Part shown: positions 8,604 to 16,068 of the stretch, in pieces
How the letters are laid out: each line of letters opens with the position of its first letter
Numbering within the stretch: position 1 is the first letter of the stretch
Assembly: GCF_009377175.1 (NCBI RefSeq)
Contig: NZ_VJZD01000065.1
Location: 1-39,999, forward strand
Length of the DNA stretch: 39,999 nt
Source: Streptomyces adustus
GTDB lineage: Bacteria > Actinomycetota > Actinomycetes > Streptomycetales > Streptomycetaceae
Reading direction: 5' to 3'
Translations under genes and position numbers: made by a program
The notes under the pieces: generated by a model
The model's database searches: none
Seen by the model: only the letters and a program-made list of their open reading frames with translations
Told to the model about the DNA's origin: nothing

Positions 8604-11204
8604 TCAGCGCCCGATCACGGCGGGCGCGCCGCCCTCGTCGGTTCCCCACACGTCCTCGTCCTCCTCCGTCCAGCTGACGCGGGCCCGGTCGCCGCTCTCG
8701 GTGGAGCGGCCGTTCTGGCCCGCGCCCGCGCCCGCCGGGTAGACGGATCCGGCGGTGCCGGTCGTCGCGGTCCGGCCCCGCGTCACCACCACGTCCTCGT
8801 CCTCGTCCGCGGCCTTCCGGGTCCGGGACCGGCCACGGCCGGCCGCCGGTCCCGCGTCGGTCAGCACGTTGCGGACGCGTTCCCCGTTGTTGCCGTTGCC
8901 GCCGCCGGCCCCCGATCCCATGCCGCCCATGCCGCCCATGCCCGGGAACAGCGGGCTGCCGCTCGCGCCGGCCGCCGAGCCCGACTCGTCGGTCGCCGCG
9001 GACGTGCCGGCCGACAGATCGGTGCTCCCGGGTGCGCGCACCGTCCCGCCGGACAGCAGTTCCGCCGAACTGGCGTCGTCGTAGTCGGCGTAGCCGGCGT
9101 CCCCGTACCCGCCGCTGTCGAGGAGGGAGGAGCCGCTGCCCAGGGTGAGGCCGCCGCCGAGACCGCCGCCGGAGGAGAGGTTCGACGTCAGGCCGTCCAG
9201 GTCCAGGCTGCTGCTCGTGGTCGGCGTCGTGGAGGGGTCGGCGAGGTGGAGGTCGCCCAGGGAGTCGCCGAGACCGCTGCCGATGTTCCCCGTGGTGACC
9301 GTGCCGTCGGGGGCGCGGGTGGTGAGCTGTCCGGTCTCCGGGTCGATGGTGGTGGTCGTCCCGTCCGGGAACGTGGTGGTGAGGGTGCCGTCCGGGTTGA
9401 GCGTGGTGGTGCTGCCGTCGGGGTTGCGGTACCCGCCGGGGACGGTCAGGTCGCCGGTGGTGACGGTTCCGTCGGGGGACGTCGTCTTGACGATGCCCGT
9501 CTCCGGGTCGAGGAGCTGGGTGGTGCCGTCCGGGTAGCGGGTGGTGAGGGTGCCGTCCGGGTTGAGCGTGGTGGTGCTGCCGTCGGGGTTGGTGAGCGTG
9601 GACCCCTTGGTCTTGTCGTTGCCGTCGTCGTTGCCGTTCAGCAGGTTGCCGAGACCGGCGCCCAGGCCGATGCTCCCGGTGTCGCCCAGTCCGTCGCCGA
9701 GATTGCCGAGGCTGTTGCCGAGTCCGTCGCTGAGATTGCTGAAGCTGTTGCCGAGTCCGTCGCCGAGATTGCTGAGGCTGTCGCCGAGTCCGTCCCCGAG
9801 GCTGCTGAAGTTGTCGCCGAGCCCGTCGCCCAGGTTGTTCAGCCCGTCGCCCAGATTGTCGCCGAGGTTGTTCAGCCCGTCGCCGAGGTTGTCGCCCAGG
9901 TTGTTGATGTTGTTGCCGAGGTTGTTCAGGGCGTTGTTGTACTCCTCCTGCTGCCGGTTCGCCTCGTCCTCGGCGATCTGGCGCCGGTCGTCCTCGTACG
10001 ACTCCGTCAGCGTCGAGGTGTCCTTGGTGCGGATCTCGCTGAAGGCGTCCGAGACATCGCTCCACGCCGTCTTGAGCGTGGTGAGCGAGACCTGGGCCTT
10101 GGCGACGAGAACGTCCTCCACGTGCTTGTTCCACCGGGTCACGGCCTCGTCGCCGATCTTCACCCAGGTGGCCATGTCGCGGAGGTTGCCGTAGGTGGGA
10201 TGGTGCTGGATGAACCCGGCGTCGGTGTTGTAGTCCTTCGCCGCCCCGTTGCTCGTCACCCGGGTGTGCTTGATCTGGTTCTCCAGCACCCACACGGAGA
10301 CCTCCTGGAGGACCTCCATCAGGATCCGGTGCGGATCGTGCCTGCCGTCGGTCGCCCAGGTGTCCCAGGCGTCGCTGAGCGCCTTCGCCTCCGTCATGAG
10401 GGCCGTCTGGGCGGTCGCCAGCGCCCGGGCGAGCTTCGACTTCGGCACATGACCGTTGAGCATGGCCGCCGCGGTCCCCGCGCTGTCCTCGGTGAGCTGT
10501 TCGACATAGCTGTCGTAGTTCTTGTTGAGCTGGTGGACCAGCTGCCAGAACAGGCCGGCCGCCTGGCCGCGCCAGGCGGCGTTCTCCTCCCCGAGGGACG
10601 TCTCCCACTGCTTCAGGATCGCCGCGTGGTCCTCGAAGAACTTCAGCCCCCGGTCGTAGGCCTGTGCGGTGCGCTCGAAGGAGTCGACGTCGACGGCCTC
10701 GGTGTCCTGCACGCTCAGGCCGCTGAACTCGAAGTGCCGGGTGGTGTGGTCGGCGCGCAGCGCGTTGATCGCCGCCTTCGATCCGCTCTGGTACTGCTGG
10801 AGCAGGCTCAGGTCCCACTCGTTGCCCAGGACGCCGGTGAACTTTCCGGCGCTCCACAGCTCGCCCGGGTCGAGCAGCCGCCCGGTGCCGTCGGTGGTGG
10901 GTATGCCGATGAAGACGATGGTCGCCTGGTACAGGGTGCCGCCGTCGTGCTTGCCGTCGCCGCCCGCCTCGACGAACGCCAGGTCGTAGTCCTCGCCGTG
11001 CTGGGTGTGCCAGCCCACCAGGGCGGTGAAGTTGTTCACGGTCAGTTCGGTCGACGCCAGGACCTCGAAGCCCAGCCGCATCAGCGGCACGCCCTCACTG
11101 CTCTTGAGGGTGTCGAACAGCTTCTTGCGACTGGGGACGTTGTACCCGGTGTAGAGGGTGACCGCCTGACCCCAGTAGTCGCCGGGATCCGAGGTGACTG
11201 GCAT
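8604..11204 (-). CDS. AAWKG-like T7SS-associated repeat protein (866 aa)
   Basis: Residues 1-420 are mostly helical and include NAAWRGQAAG (208-217), a variant of the AAWKG motif that names an actinobacterial T7SS-linked family. Residues 427-508 are an Asn-Leu-Gly-Asp-Gly-Leu repeat array. Residues 539-638 hold two near-identical 55-residue units built on xPDGTxTT motifs. The rest is Gly/Ser-rich and ends in an acidic segment with DVWGTDEGG and AVIGR. No signal peptide or transmembrane helix is seen, which suits export by the T7SS. GGAG lies 7 bases before the ATG. It sits between a small unknown gene and the YbaB-family gene. I infer a secreted elongated or cell-surface protein; no enzyme motif was found. 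Confidence 0.8.
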   Translation of the reverse strand: MPVTSDPGDYWGQAVTLYTGYNVPSRKKLFDTLKSSEGVPLMRLGFEVLASTELTVNNFTALVGWHTQHGEDYDLAFVEAGGDGKHDGGTLYQATIVFIGIPTTDGTGRLLDPGELWSAGKFTGVLGNEWDLSLLQQYQSGSKAAINALRADHTTRHFEFSGLSVQDTEAVDVDSFERTAQAYDRGLKFFEDHAAILKQWETSLGEENAAWRGQAAGLFWQLVHQLNKNYDSYVEQLTEDSAGTAAAMLNGHVPKSKLARALATAQTALMTEAKALSDAWDTWATDGRHDPHRILMEVLQEVSVWVLENQIKHTRVTSNGAAKDYNTDAGFIQHHPTYGNLRDMATWVKIGDEAVTRWNKHVEDVLVAKAQVSLTTLKTAWSDVSDAFSEIRTKDTSTLTESYEDDRRQIAEDEANRQQEEYNNALNNLGNNINNLGDNLGDGLNNLGDNLGDGLNNLGDGLGDNFSSLGDGLGDSLSNLGDGLGNSFSNLSDGLGNSLGNLGDGLGDTGSIGLGAGLGNLLNGNDDGNDKTKGSTLTNPDGSTTTLNPDGTLTTRYPDGTTQLLDPETGIVKTTSPDGTVTTGDLTVPGGYRNPDGSTTTLNPDGTLTTTFPDGTTTTIDPETGQLTTRAPDGTVTTGNIGSGLGDSLGDLHLADPSTTPTTSSSLDLDGLTSNLSSGGGLGGGLTLGSGSSLLDSGGYGDAGYADYDDASSAELLSGGTVRAPGSTDLSAGTSAATDESGSAAGASGSPLFPGMGGMGGMGSGAGGGNGNNGERVRNVLTDAGPAAGRGRSRTRKAADEDEDVVVTRGRTATTGTAGSVYPAGAGAGQNGRSTESGDRARVSWTEEDEDVWGTDEGGAPAVIGR
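9291..9590. repeat. Tandem 165-bp repeat coding for PDG-type units
   Basis: A perfect 50-base match lies at 9376-9425 and 9541-9590, offset by 165 bases (55 codons). It belongs to two tandem units coding for NPDGSTTTLNPDGTLTT and DPETG on the minus strand. The near-identity at DNA level suggests recent duplication or gene conversion. Confidence 0.9.
9681..9926. repeat. Degenerate 12/24-bp repeat coding for NLGDGLGD units
   Basis: About a dozen short units code for Leu-Gly-Asp/Asn-Gly-Leu-type peptides (residues 427-508 of the 866-residue protein). The periodic Leu and Gly-Asp pattern could form a solenoid or an extended rod; this is inference. Confidence 0.85.
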
Positions 11205-11289
11205 GACGGGACTCCGCTGGATGGAGGGAGGTGGGCGTGCACGAGCGGGGGGCGCCGGCGGCGCCGGCTGTGCTGGGCGAGGCCGCGGC

Positions 11290-11733
11290 TCAGTCGGCGG
11301 AGTCCGACGAGCCTTCGAGGTCTTCGTCGACCCCGGACCAGACGTCCAGGAACTTCTGCCCGCTGATGTTCTCCAGGGAGGAGCCCTGGGTGTTCAGCAG
11401 GGTGGTGATGGTGGTCTCCAGGCTGTCGTCGATGTCGCCGAAGAGGAAGCCCTGGTCGCCGAAGACGTCGTCGATCGACTTCGCCGACTTGAGCGCGGCG
11501 TCCACCAGCGTCTTGCCGTACACCGTGTCGTCGCCCGTCATCAGACCGATGCCGAGCACCGAGTTCTCCCCGATGTACTGCGAGGGGATCGTGCCCCTGA
11601 CGATGCTGTGCAGCGCGAGGACCCCGTTGGGATCGTCCTTGACGATGCTCTTCAGATCGGTGATGAACGTCGCCAGGTCGTGCTCACGGAACTGCTTGAG
11701 CTGCTGTCCGTTCAGATGGGTCAGGTCCGCCAT
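11290..11733 (-). CDS. T7SS-locus hypothetical protein (147 aa)
   Basis: I do not recognise a named domain. The protein is acidic, has no signal peptide or membrane helix, and looks mainly helical, with a DLATFITDLKSIV helix and an acidic C-terminus (DEDLEGSSDSAD). A GAGGA ribosome site precedes the ATG by 7 bases. It lies between a WXG100 gene and the AAWKG-like gene on the same strand, so a role as chaperone or accessory factor for secretion is likely but unproven. GC-rich third positions and the fit to its neighbours support a real gene. Confidence 0.75.
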   Translation of the reverse strand: MADLTHLNGQQLKQFREHDLATFITDLKSIVKDDPNGVLALHSIVRGTIPSQYIGENSVLGIGLMTGDDTVYGKTLVDAALKSAKSIDDVFGDQGFLFGDIDDSLETTITTLLNTQGSSLENISGQKFLDVWSGVDEDLEGSSDSAD

Positions 11734-11809
11734 GGCGTGGTCCTCGTGGGTGCTCGGTCGGCGAAGGGACGGGGAGAGGGGCTGGGGGCGGAGGCGCGCG
11801 GTGGCAGGG

Positions 11810-11850
11810 GAACCGGACGGGCGGCGCCCTGGTGGCCGTCTGCCCGGTTC
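11810..11850. terminator. Imperfect hairpin between the WXG100 gene and the 147-codon gene
   Basis: GAACCGGACGGGCGG pairs with CCGTCTGCCCGGTTC (12 of 15 matches, 11-base loop) in the 148-base gap. It has no T-tract. It could attenuate transcription so that the esx genes are expressed above the downstream genes. Confidence 0.35.
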
Positions 11851-11881
11851 ACCAAAGGCTCCGTTCCGCGACGCCCCTCGG

Positions 11882-12205
11882 TCAGCGGCCGATGCGTACT
11901 TCGGACCACATCTGGGAGAGCGAGTTCTCGCTGTAGCGGTAGTTGTCGGAGATGTCCGTCAGCAGCGCGGAGTGCGAGGTCAGCAGGTTCTCCATGTTCT
12001 TCACCGCCTGGTCCCACGCCGCCTGCTTCTGGCGGTAGACGTCGGCGTCCTCGCCGTACCAGGACTTGACCAGCTCGTTCAGCTCCGCCTCCAGCGACGC
12101 CAGCGTGTTCGCTATCGCCTTGGTCTGCTGGACCATGTCGTCGGCGGCGTTGTTCATGTGGTTGTAGTCGACGTAGATGTAACCGTCGGTCAGGTTGTCG
12201 GGCAT
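11882..12205 (-). CDS. WXG100-family protein, EsxA-like (107 aa)
   Basis: A typical WXG100 helical hairpin: SWYG at residues 48-51 holds the W-x-G turn, flanked by two amphipathic helices. YRYSE (Y89 to E93) matches the YxxxD/E C-terminal export signal recognised by T7SS ATPases. The expected role is a heterodimeric ESX substrate exported through EccB/C/D, probably paired with the adjacent 112-residue protein. AGGAGG lies 4 bases before the ATG. It follows its partner gene by 75 bases. Which of the two is EsxA and which EsxB cannot be fixed from sequence alone, so no symbol is given. Confidence 0.88.
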   Translation of the reverse strand: MPDNLTDGYIYVDYNHMNNAADDMVQQTKAIANTLASLEAELNELVKSWYGEDADVYRQKQAAWDQAVKNMENLLTSHSALLTDISDNYRYSENSLSQMWSEVRIGR

Positions 12206-12280
12206 GAGGCCTCCTGCTCGATGGGTACCGCGCCATGGGGACGGCGCGGTAGGGATCCGGACTCAGGGGAAGCGGCTCGC

Positions 12281-12619
12281 TCAGCCGATGAGCTGGTCGT
12301 AGGCCGCCTGCGACTGGCTGTAGGCCGAGTTGATCGCCTCGTTCGAGGAGCCCTGCGCCTTGCCGTGCTGGGTGAGGCTCTGGTTCAGCTTGTCGACCAT
12401 GTCCTCCAGACTGCGCAGAATGCCGTCGCACTGCTCGTCCCACTGCTTGAGGAGACCGCCGAACTGGCCGCCGTCACTGCCCTGGTAGCCCGTGGACAGG
12501 GTGGCGCGGGTGTTGTCCACGTCCTGCCGGGACTTCAGGATGCCGCTGAAAGCGCTCTCCAGGGCCTGGATCCCGTTCCGAGTGGACTGTTCGTTTGACT
12601 GCTGACCTGTTCCTGCCAT
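12281..12619 (-). CDS. WXG100-like protein with Y-x-G turn (112 aa)
   Basis: The length and helix-turn-helix plan are those of WXG100 proteins, but the turn is YQGSDG (45-50): tyrosine replaces tryptophan. A single cysteine (C64) sits in the second helix. No clear YxxxD/E tail is seen, so export may depend on pairing with the neighbouring 107-residue protein, which does have one. AGGCGG precedes the ATG by 5 bases. It is the first gene after a 124-base gap carrying a promoter candidate and two palindromes, so it probably opens a substrate transcription unit separate from eccD-eccB. Confidence 0.85.
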   Translation of the reverse strand: MAGTGQQSNEQSTRNGIQALESAFSGILKSRQDVDNTRATLSTGYQGSDGGQFGGLLKQWDEQCDGILRSLEDMVDKLNQSLTQHGKAQGSSNEAINSAYSQSQAAYDQLIG

Positions 12620-12665
12620 GGGTCCGCCTTTCGAAATCTGGGTGCCGACACAACTGCGGCACCGA

Positions 12666-12679
12666 CGAGCCTAGGCTCG
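12666..12679. promoter_or_regulatory. 14-bp perfect palindrome over the candidate -10 of the esx promoter
   Basis: CGAGCCTAGGCTCG is a perfect palindrome. It contains TAGGCT (12673-12668, minus strand), a plausible -10 box, with TTGCAC (12697-12692) 18 bases upstream as a weak -35. A repressor bound here would block the promoter. The position is 47 bases before the 112-codon gene. Confidence 0.4.
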
Positions 12680-12722
12680 CCGGGGAAAAGGGTGCAATGC
12701 GAAGCGATCGGCGTGTCAAACT

Positions 12723-12739
12723 GTTGATGAATCGTCAAC
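12723..12739. promoter_or_regulatory. 17-bp near-palindrome upstream of the esx genes
   Basis: GTTGATGAATCGTCAAC matches its own complement at 14 of 16 non-central positions. It lies just after the eccB stop and about 25 bases upstream of the candidate -35 of the esx promoter. The AT-rich make-up contrasts with the surroundings. An operator or activator site is likely; the protein is unknown. Confidence 0.4.
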
Positions 12740-12743
12740 TTTC

Positions 12744-14330
12744 TTAACCTGCTTGCAACTTGTCGCCACCGGCGGCGGATGTCCCGGTCTGTGCGCCGGG
12801 TCCGACCGAGGTGTCGGCAATGGTCCCCGCGCAGGTTCGCGCCGACGACGCGGGCGCCGCGCCGGTCGCCGCCTGCGGGCTCAGGTCCGGGCCGGTCGGC
12901 ACCATCGCCAGCAGCGGGGAGGGCAGCCCCTGCACGTCGGACTCCGTCCAACCGAGCGCTGCGAGCGCCTCCTTCGAGCCGACCCGGTACTTCACCCCGT
13001 CGTCGGCCACGAAGTACGTGGTGGCGCCGACCGTCCCGCCGCCCGCGCCGAGCGCTCGCGCCAGCACGCCGTGACCGGGCCGGATCACCACCGCGTCCAC
13101 CGGCAGACAGGCTTGCGTCACCGCGTCGCCGCTGTGCTGGGCGACCGGGGTCAGCGCGTCGGCGGGCACCAGCACCGAGCTGACGCGGACGCCGTCGGCG
13201 CCGGGCTGTACCCGGGCGCATGCCGCCCGGCCGTCGGGCACCCGGGCCGCCCGGGGCGGCCTGTCCGGCAGCCCGGCCACCGAGGGGTCACGACCGGTGC
13301 CGCCCGGCGCCTGGTGGTCCTTGAGCAGGTCCGTCCCGATGGGCAGCGCCTTCGGCGACGCGCCGCCGTACGCCTTCGACCGCACGGCCGGATCGCCCAG
13401 CAGCAGCGCCACCGCGGTCGGGGTCACCGGGACCAGGCCGGAGTGCTGCAGCAGGAAGTACTGGACGTCGTCCGGCTCGCCGGAGCCCGTCGCCGTGCCG
13501 CCCGGCACCGTCACCTGGAAGACCTGGCCGATCCTGGTCGCCGTGCCGCCCAGCGAAGGGCCCTGCGCGCCCAGCCCCGTCACCGACGGCGGCGTCAGGG
13601 CCGGACCGGGCACGAACGCGTCCAGGAACGCGGCCGACACCGGGCGGGGCGCCACCGAGCTGTAGCCCAGCGAGAGCAGCGCCCCGGACGCGGTGTCGAG
13701 CGGCAGCCGACTGCCCTGCCAGATCAGGTACTTCTTCTTGTCCGGGCCGCTGACCAGCAGCGCCTCGTCCGCCCCGAGCGCGGTCGAATCCAGGGGCGTG
13801 CCCGCGGCCAGCGCGGTCAGCGCCCGCGTCGTCGCCCCGTCGCTCCCGGCGTCGCCGGACGTCGTGGCCGTCGCCGAGCAGACCGCCCACGCGTCCGACT
13901 CCAGGTCGCCCGAGGAGGGCACCGAGTCCGGCGCTCCCGGGATGCCGACCGCGGCGCCCACCGGGGTGCCCCGCAGCGAGGCCGTCCCCACGTCCGTGGT
14001 CTCCAGGTCCGCGCCGCCGATGAGCAGCGCGGAGGAGTAGTTGCGGACCGGCCGCAACCGTCCGTCGAGGTAGAGGTAGCGGGCCCCGGTGTCCCGGTTG
14101 ACGATCAGGTTCTTCCCGCTGCGCCAGGAGTCGTTGCCGCCCGGCGAGATCAGCCCGAACACCACCGCCCCCGCGCAGACCAGCACCGCGATCACCACGC
14201 CGATGCCCGCCCCGCGCGTGGTGCGCCCCAGCGGGCTCTCGGGGGCGTCCGGGTCGGCGAGCAGCATGCCCGAGGTGAGGCGGCCCATGACGAAGGCGTG
14301 CGCCTGCACCTGGTCGCGCTTGGATTGCAT
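12744..14330 (-). CDS. eccB: Type VII secretion protein EccB (528 aa)
   Basis: The short cytoplasmic N-terminus opens with QSKRDQVQAHAFVMGRLTSG, which is characteristic of EccB. One transmembrane helix follows (about 41-62) and then a large extracytoplasmic domain with GARYLYLDGRLRPVRNYSSA near residues 81-100. EccB is a core subunit of the ESX membrane complex together with EccC and EccD. GGAAGG lies 9 bases before the ATG. It follows eccD by 97 bases, a gap with two small hairpins (GCCGGT/ACCGGC and CCCCGC/GCGGGG). The length of 528 is near the family norm of about 480-520. Cysteines are spaced as if for disulfides outside the membrane. Confidence 0.93.
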   Translation of the reverse strand: MQSKRDQVQAHAFVMGRLTSGMLLADPDAPESPLGRTTRGAGIGVVIAVLVCAGAVVFGLISPGGNDSWRSGKNLIVNRDTGARYLYLDGRLRPVRNYSSALLIGGADLETTDVGTASLRGTPVGAAVGIPGAPDSVPSSGDLESDAWAVCSATATTSGDAGSDGATTRALTALAAGTPLDSTALGADEALLVSGPDKKKYLIWQGSRLPLDTASGALLSLGYSSVAPRPVSAAFLDAFVPGPALTPPSVTGLGAQGPSLGGTATRIGQVFQVTVPGGTATGSGEPDDVQYFLLQHSGLVPVTPTAVALLLGDPAVRSKAYGGASPKALPIGTDLLKDHQAPGGTGRDPSVAGLPDRPPRAARVPDGRAACARVQPGADGVRVSSVLVPADALTPVAQHSGDAVTQACLPVDAVVIRPGHGVLARALGAGGGTVGATTYFVADDGVKYRVGSKEALAALGWTESDVQGLPSPLLAMVPTGPDLSPQAATGAAPASSARTCAGTIADTSVGPGAQTGTSAAGGDKLQAG

Positions 14331-14427
14331 GAACCGCGGTCCTTCCGGTCAGCCGGTCCGCACCGGCCCCCGCAGCGCGGGGCCGTTCGCGTCGAAGTGG
14401 TCCTGCACGTCGTTCCCGTGGCCCGGG

Positions 14428-15828
14428 TCAGCCGTTGATGGCGCGCAGCACGGCGAAGACGCCGAGCACCCACAGCGCCAGCGGCAGCAGGGCGATGGCC
14501 AGCAGCGACTGCAGCAGCTCCGCCGCCCTGCCCCAGTAGGGCAGCATCCGCCGGCCCGGCACCGTCCAGGAGGCGACCGCCAGGAGGGTGGCCGACGCCA
14601 GCAGCCCGGCCACCACCGCGGGCCGGTCGGCCGCGGCGGTCTCGGACGTCAGGGCGAACACCAGCAGGGCCACCCCCCAGGCGCCGGGCAGCACCAGCGC
14701 CAGCCGCTGCCACACGTTGACCATGCCCCGACCGTGCACCAGCAGCAGCAGAGCGAGCACCGCGGCGGTCAGCGCCTCCGGAAGCACCGGGTTGCGGGCC
14801 AGCGGCGCCAGGCAGCCCGCGCACACGATGCCCGAGGCGGCGTAGAGGGCGGTCATCCAGCCGCTCGCCAGCTCGGTGCGGGTCGTCACGTCCTCGCCCT
14901 GGTAGGGCTCGATGCCCTCCTGGAGCTGCTGCGGGTTGGTCGGCAGGGCCGGCATCCGCATCCCGGCCAGCCGGAACGACAGGGCGGGCACGAAGCCGCC
15001 CAGCAGCACGACCAGCGAGGCCACGGCGGCCGCCGCACCGTCCACGCTGAGGTCGAACAGGCTCATCAGGGCGCCGGCCACCACCCCGGCCAGCGACACC
15101 AGCGCCGAGGCCACGAACAGCGGTGTGCGCACGGCGGTCAGGGCGAGGGCGAGCACCGCTCCGCCCGCACAGGCGGCCGCCGCGGCCAGCAGCCGGGCGC
15201 CCAGCACCTGGTGGGCCTGGGCGCCCGCGATCTCGCCGCCCGGCTGCAGCCAGCCGGCCAGCGCCAGGAAGGGGCCGGCCATGAACCCGAGCGCGGCGCC
15301 GGCCGCCGCGTCGCCCACCGCGCGGCTCGCGGAGGCGGCCCCGGCGAGCAGCAGCAGCCCCGCCACTCCCGCGGTGGCGATCCGCGGCCCGGCCGGACCG
15401 CCGGGCCACGCCAGCACCGCCAGGGCCAGCGTCAGGGCGGCCACCGCCATGCCGAGCAGCAGTCGCCGGCCGGCCGCCGCGTCCCAACTGTGCAGCCGGT
15501 CCCGGGTCACCGTCGCCATGCCGTCCACCAGGTCGTCGAGCCGGACCTCCGGCAGCGAATCGGTCTGCGGACGCAGATACAGGACCTCGCCGTCCTTGAG
15601 GTCCAGCGCGGCCAGGGTGGCCTCGTCGTCCAGCGCGGCCCCGCCCAGACGTTGCAGCACCCAGCCGTCGTGCTCCAGACCGTTCTCCTCGACCTCCTCG
15701 CCCGCGTACTGCAGGACGGTGGGCAGCAGATCGGCCACGGGCACGTCCGAGGGCACGGCCAGGTCGATGGTCCTGGCCGGGGCCCGGACGGTGAGGCGGC
15801 ACAGGCCCGCAACGGAGCTGTCGGTCAT
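14428..15828 (-). CDS. eccD: Type VII secretion integral membrane protein EccD (466 aa)
   Basis: The N-terminal ~95 residues form the YukD/ubiquitin-like domain (CRLTVRAPARTIDLAVPSD onward), followed by about 11 hydrophobic helices; both are the hallmark of EccD, which forms the membrane channel scaffold of the ESX translocon. I chose the ATG at 15828 (MTDSS). A GTG lies four codons upstream at 15840, but GGAGA is too close to it. The gene is divergent from eccC across a 240-base region with a good minus-strand promoter candidate, and eccB follows on the same strand. Confidence 0.92.
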   Translation of the reverse strand: MTDSSVAGLCRLTVRAPARTIDLAVPSDVPVADLLPTVLQYAGEEVEENGLEHDGWVLQRLGGAALDDEATLAALDLKDGEVLYLRPQTDSLPEVRLDDLVDGMATVTRDRLHSWDAAAGRRLLLGMAVAALTLALAVLAWPGGPAGPRIATAGVAGLLLLAGAASASRAVGDAAAGAALGFMAGPFLALAGWLQPGGEIAGAQAHQVLGARLLAAAAACAGGAVLALALTAVRTPLFVASALVSLAGVVAGALMSLFDLSVDGAAAAVASLVVLLGGFVPALSFRLAGMRMPALPTNPQQLQEGIEPYQGEDVTTRTELASGWMTALYAASGIVCAGCLAPLARNPVLPEALTAAVLALLLLVHGRGMVNVWQRLALVLPGAWGVALLVFALTSETAAADRPAVVAGLLASATLLAVASWTVPGRRMLPYWGRAAELLQSLLAIALLPLALWVLGVFAVLRAING

Positions 15829-15870
15829 CGTGGGTCTCACGTCTCCATGAGTCGAGCCGGGCGAGGCCGG

Positions 15871-15887
15871 AGTTCGGGCGCCGAACT
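15871..15887. promoter_or_regulatory. Inverted repeat in the eccD leader
   Basis: AGTTCGG-GCG-CCGAACT has perfect 7-base arms with a 3-base spacer. It lies 43 bases before the eccD start, downstream of the candidate promoter at 15974-16003. It could be an operator or an RNA hairpin in the leader. Confidence 0.35.
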
Positions 15888-15973
15888 GGCACGGATCCGG
15901 GGGGAGTTAGGGCGGTGGCTGTTTGGACCTATGTGTCGTCGCCATGCAGACTACCGATGGGCAGTCGAACAGA

Positions 15974-16003
15974 ATTATGGGTCCCGAACCGACGGCGTGT
16001 CAC
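15974..16003 (-). promoter_or_regulatory. Candidate sigma-70-type promoter for eccD
   Basis: On the minus strand GTGACA (16003-15998) and CATAAT (15979-15974) each match the consensus hexamers at five of six positions with an 18-base spacer. The inferred start would give an eccD leader of about 140 bases. It is the best promoter match in the eccD/eccC divergent region. Confidence 0.5.
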
Positions 16004-16010
16004 AACGCCG
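15993..16010. promoter_or_regulatory. Inverted repeat overlapping the eccD -35 box
   Basis: CGGCGT-GTCACA-ACGCCG has perfect 6-base arms, and its spacer is part of the -35 hexamer of the eccD promoter candidate. It lies 59 bases upstream of eccC, so a bound regulator could affect both directions. Confidence 0.35.
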
Positions 16011-16068
16011 GGGGATCAGTGCCCCGTTGTGCGGCGCGAAGCCCCGATCCCTCTAAGGAGAAGTCGCG

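Noticed and set aside
8211..11366. Long plus-strand frame opposite the AAWKG-like gene
   Set aside because: Low-complexity mirror of the repeat arrays; the minus frame has the domain motif and the operon fit.
12714..12719. A perfect TTGACA (minus strand) before the esx genes
   Set aside because: No acceptable -10 box lies 15-19 bases downstream; the TTGCAC/TAGGCT pair fits better.
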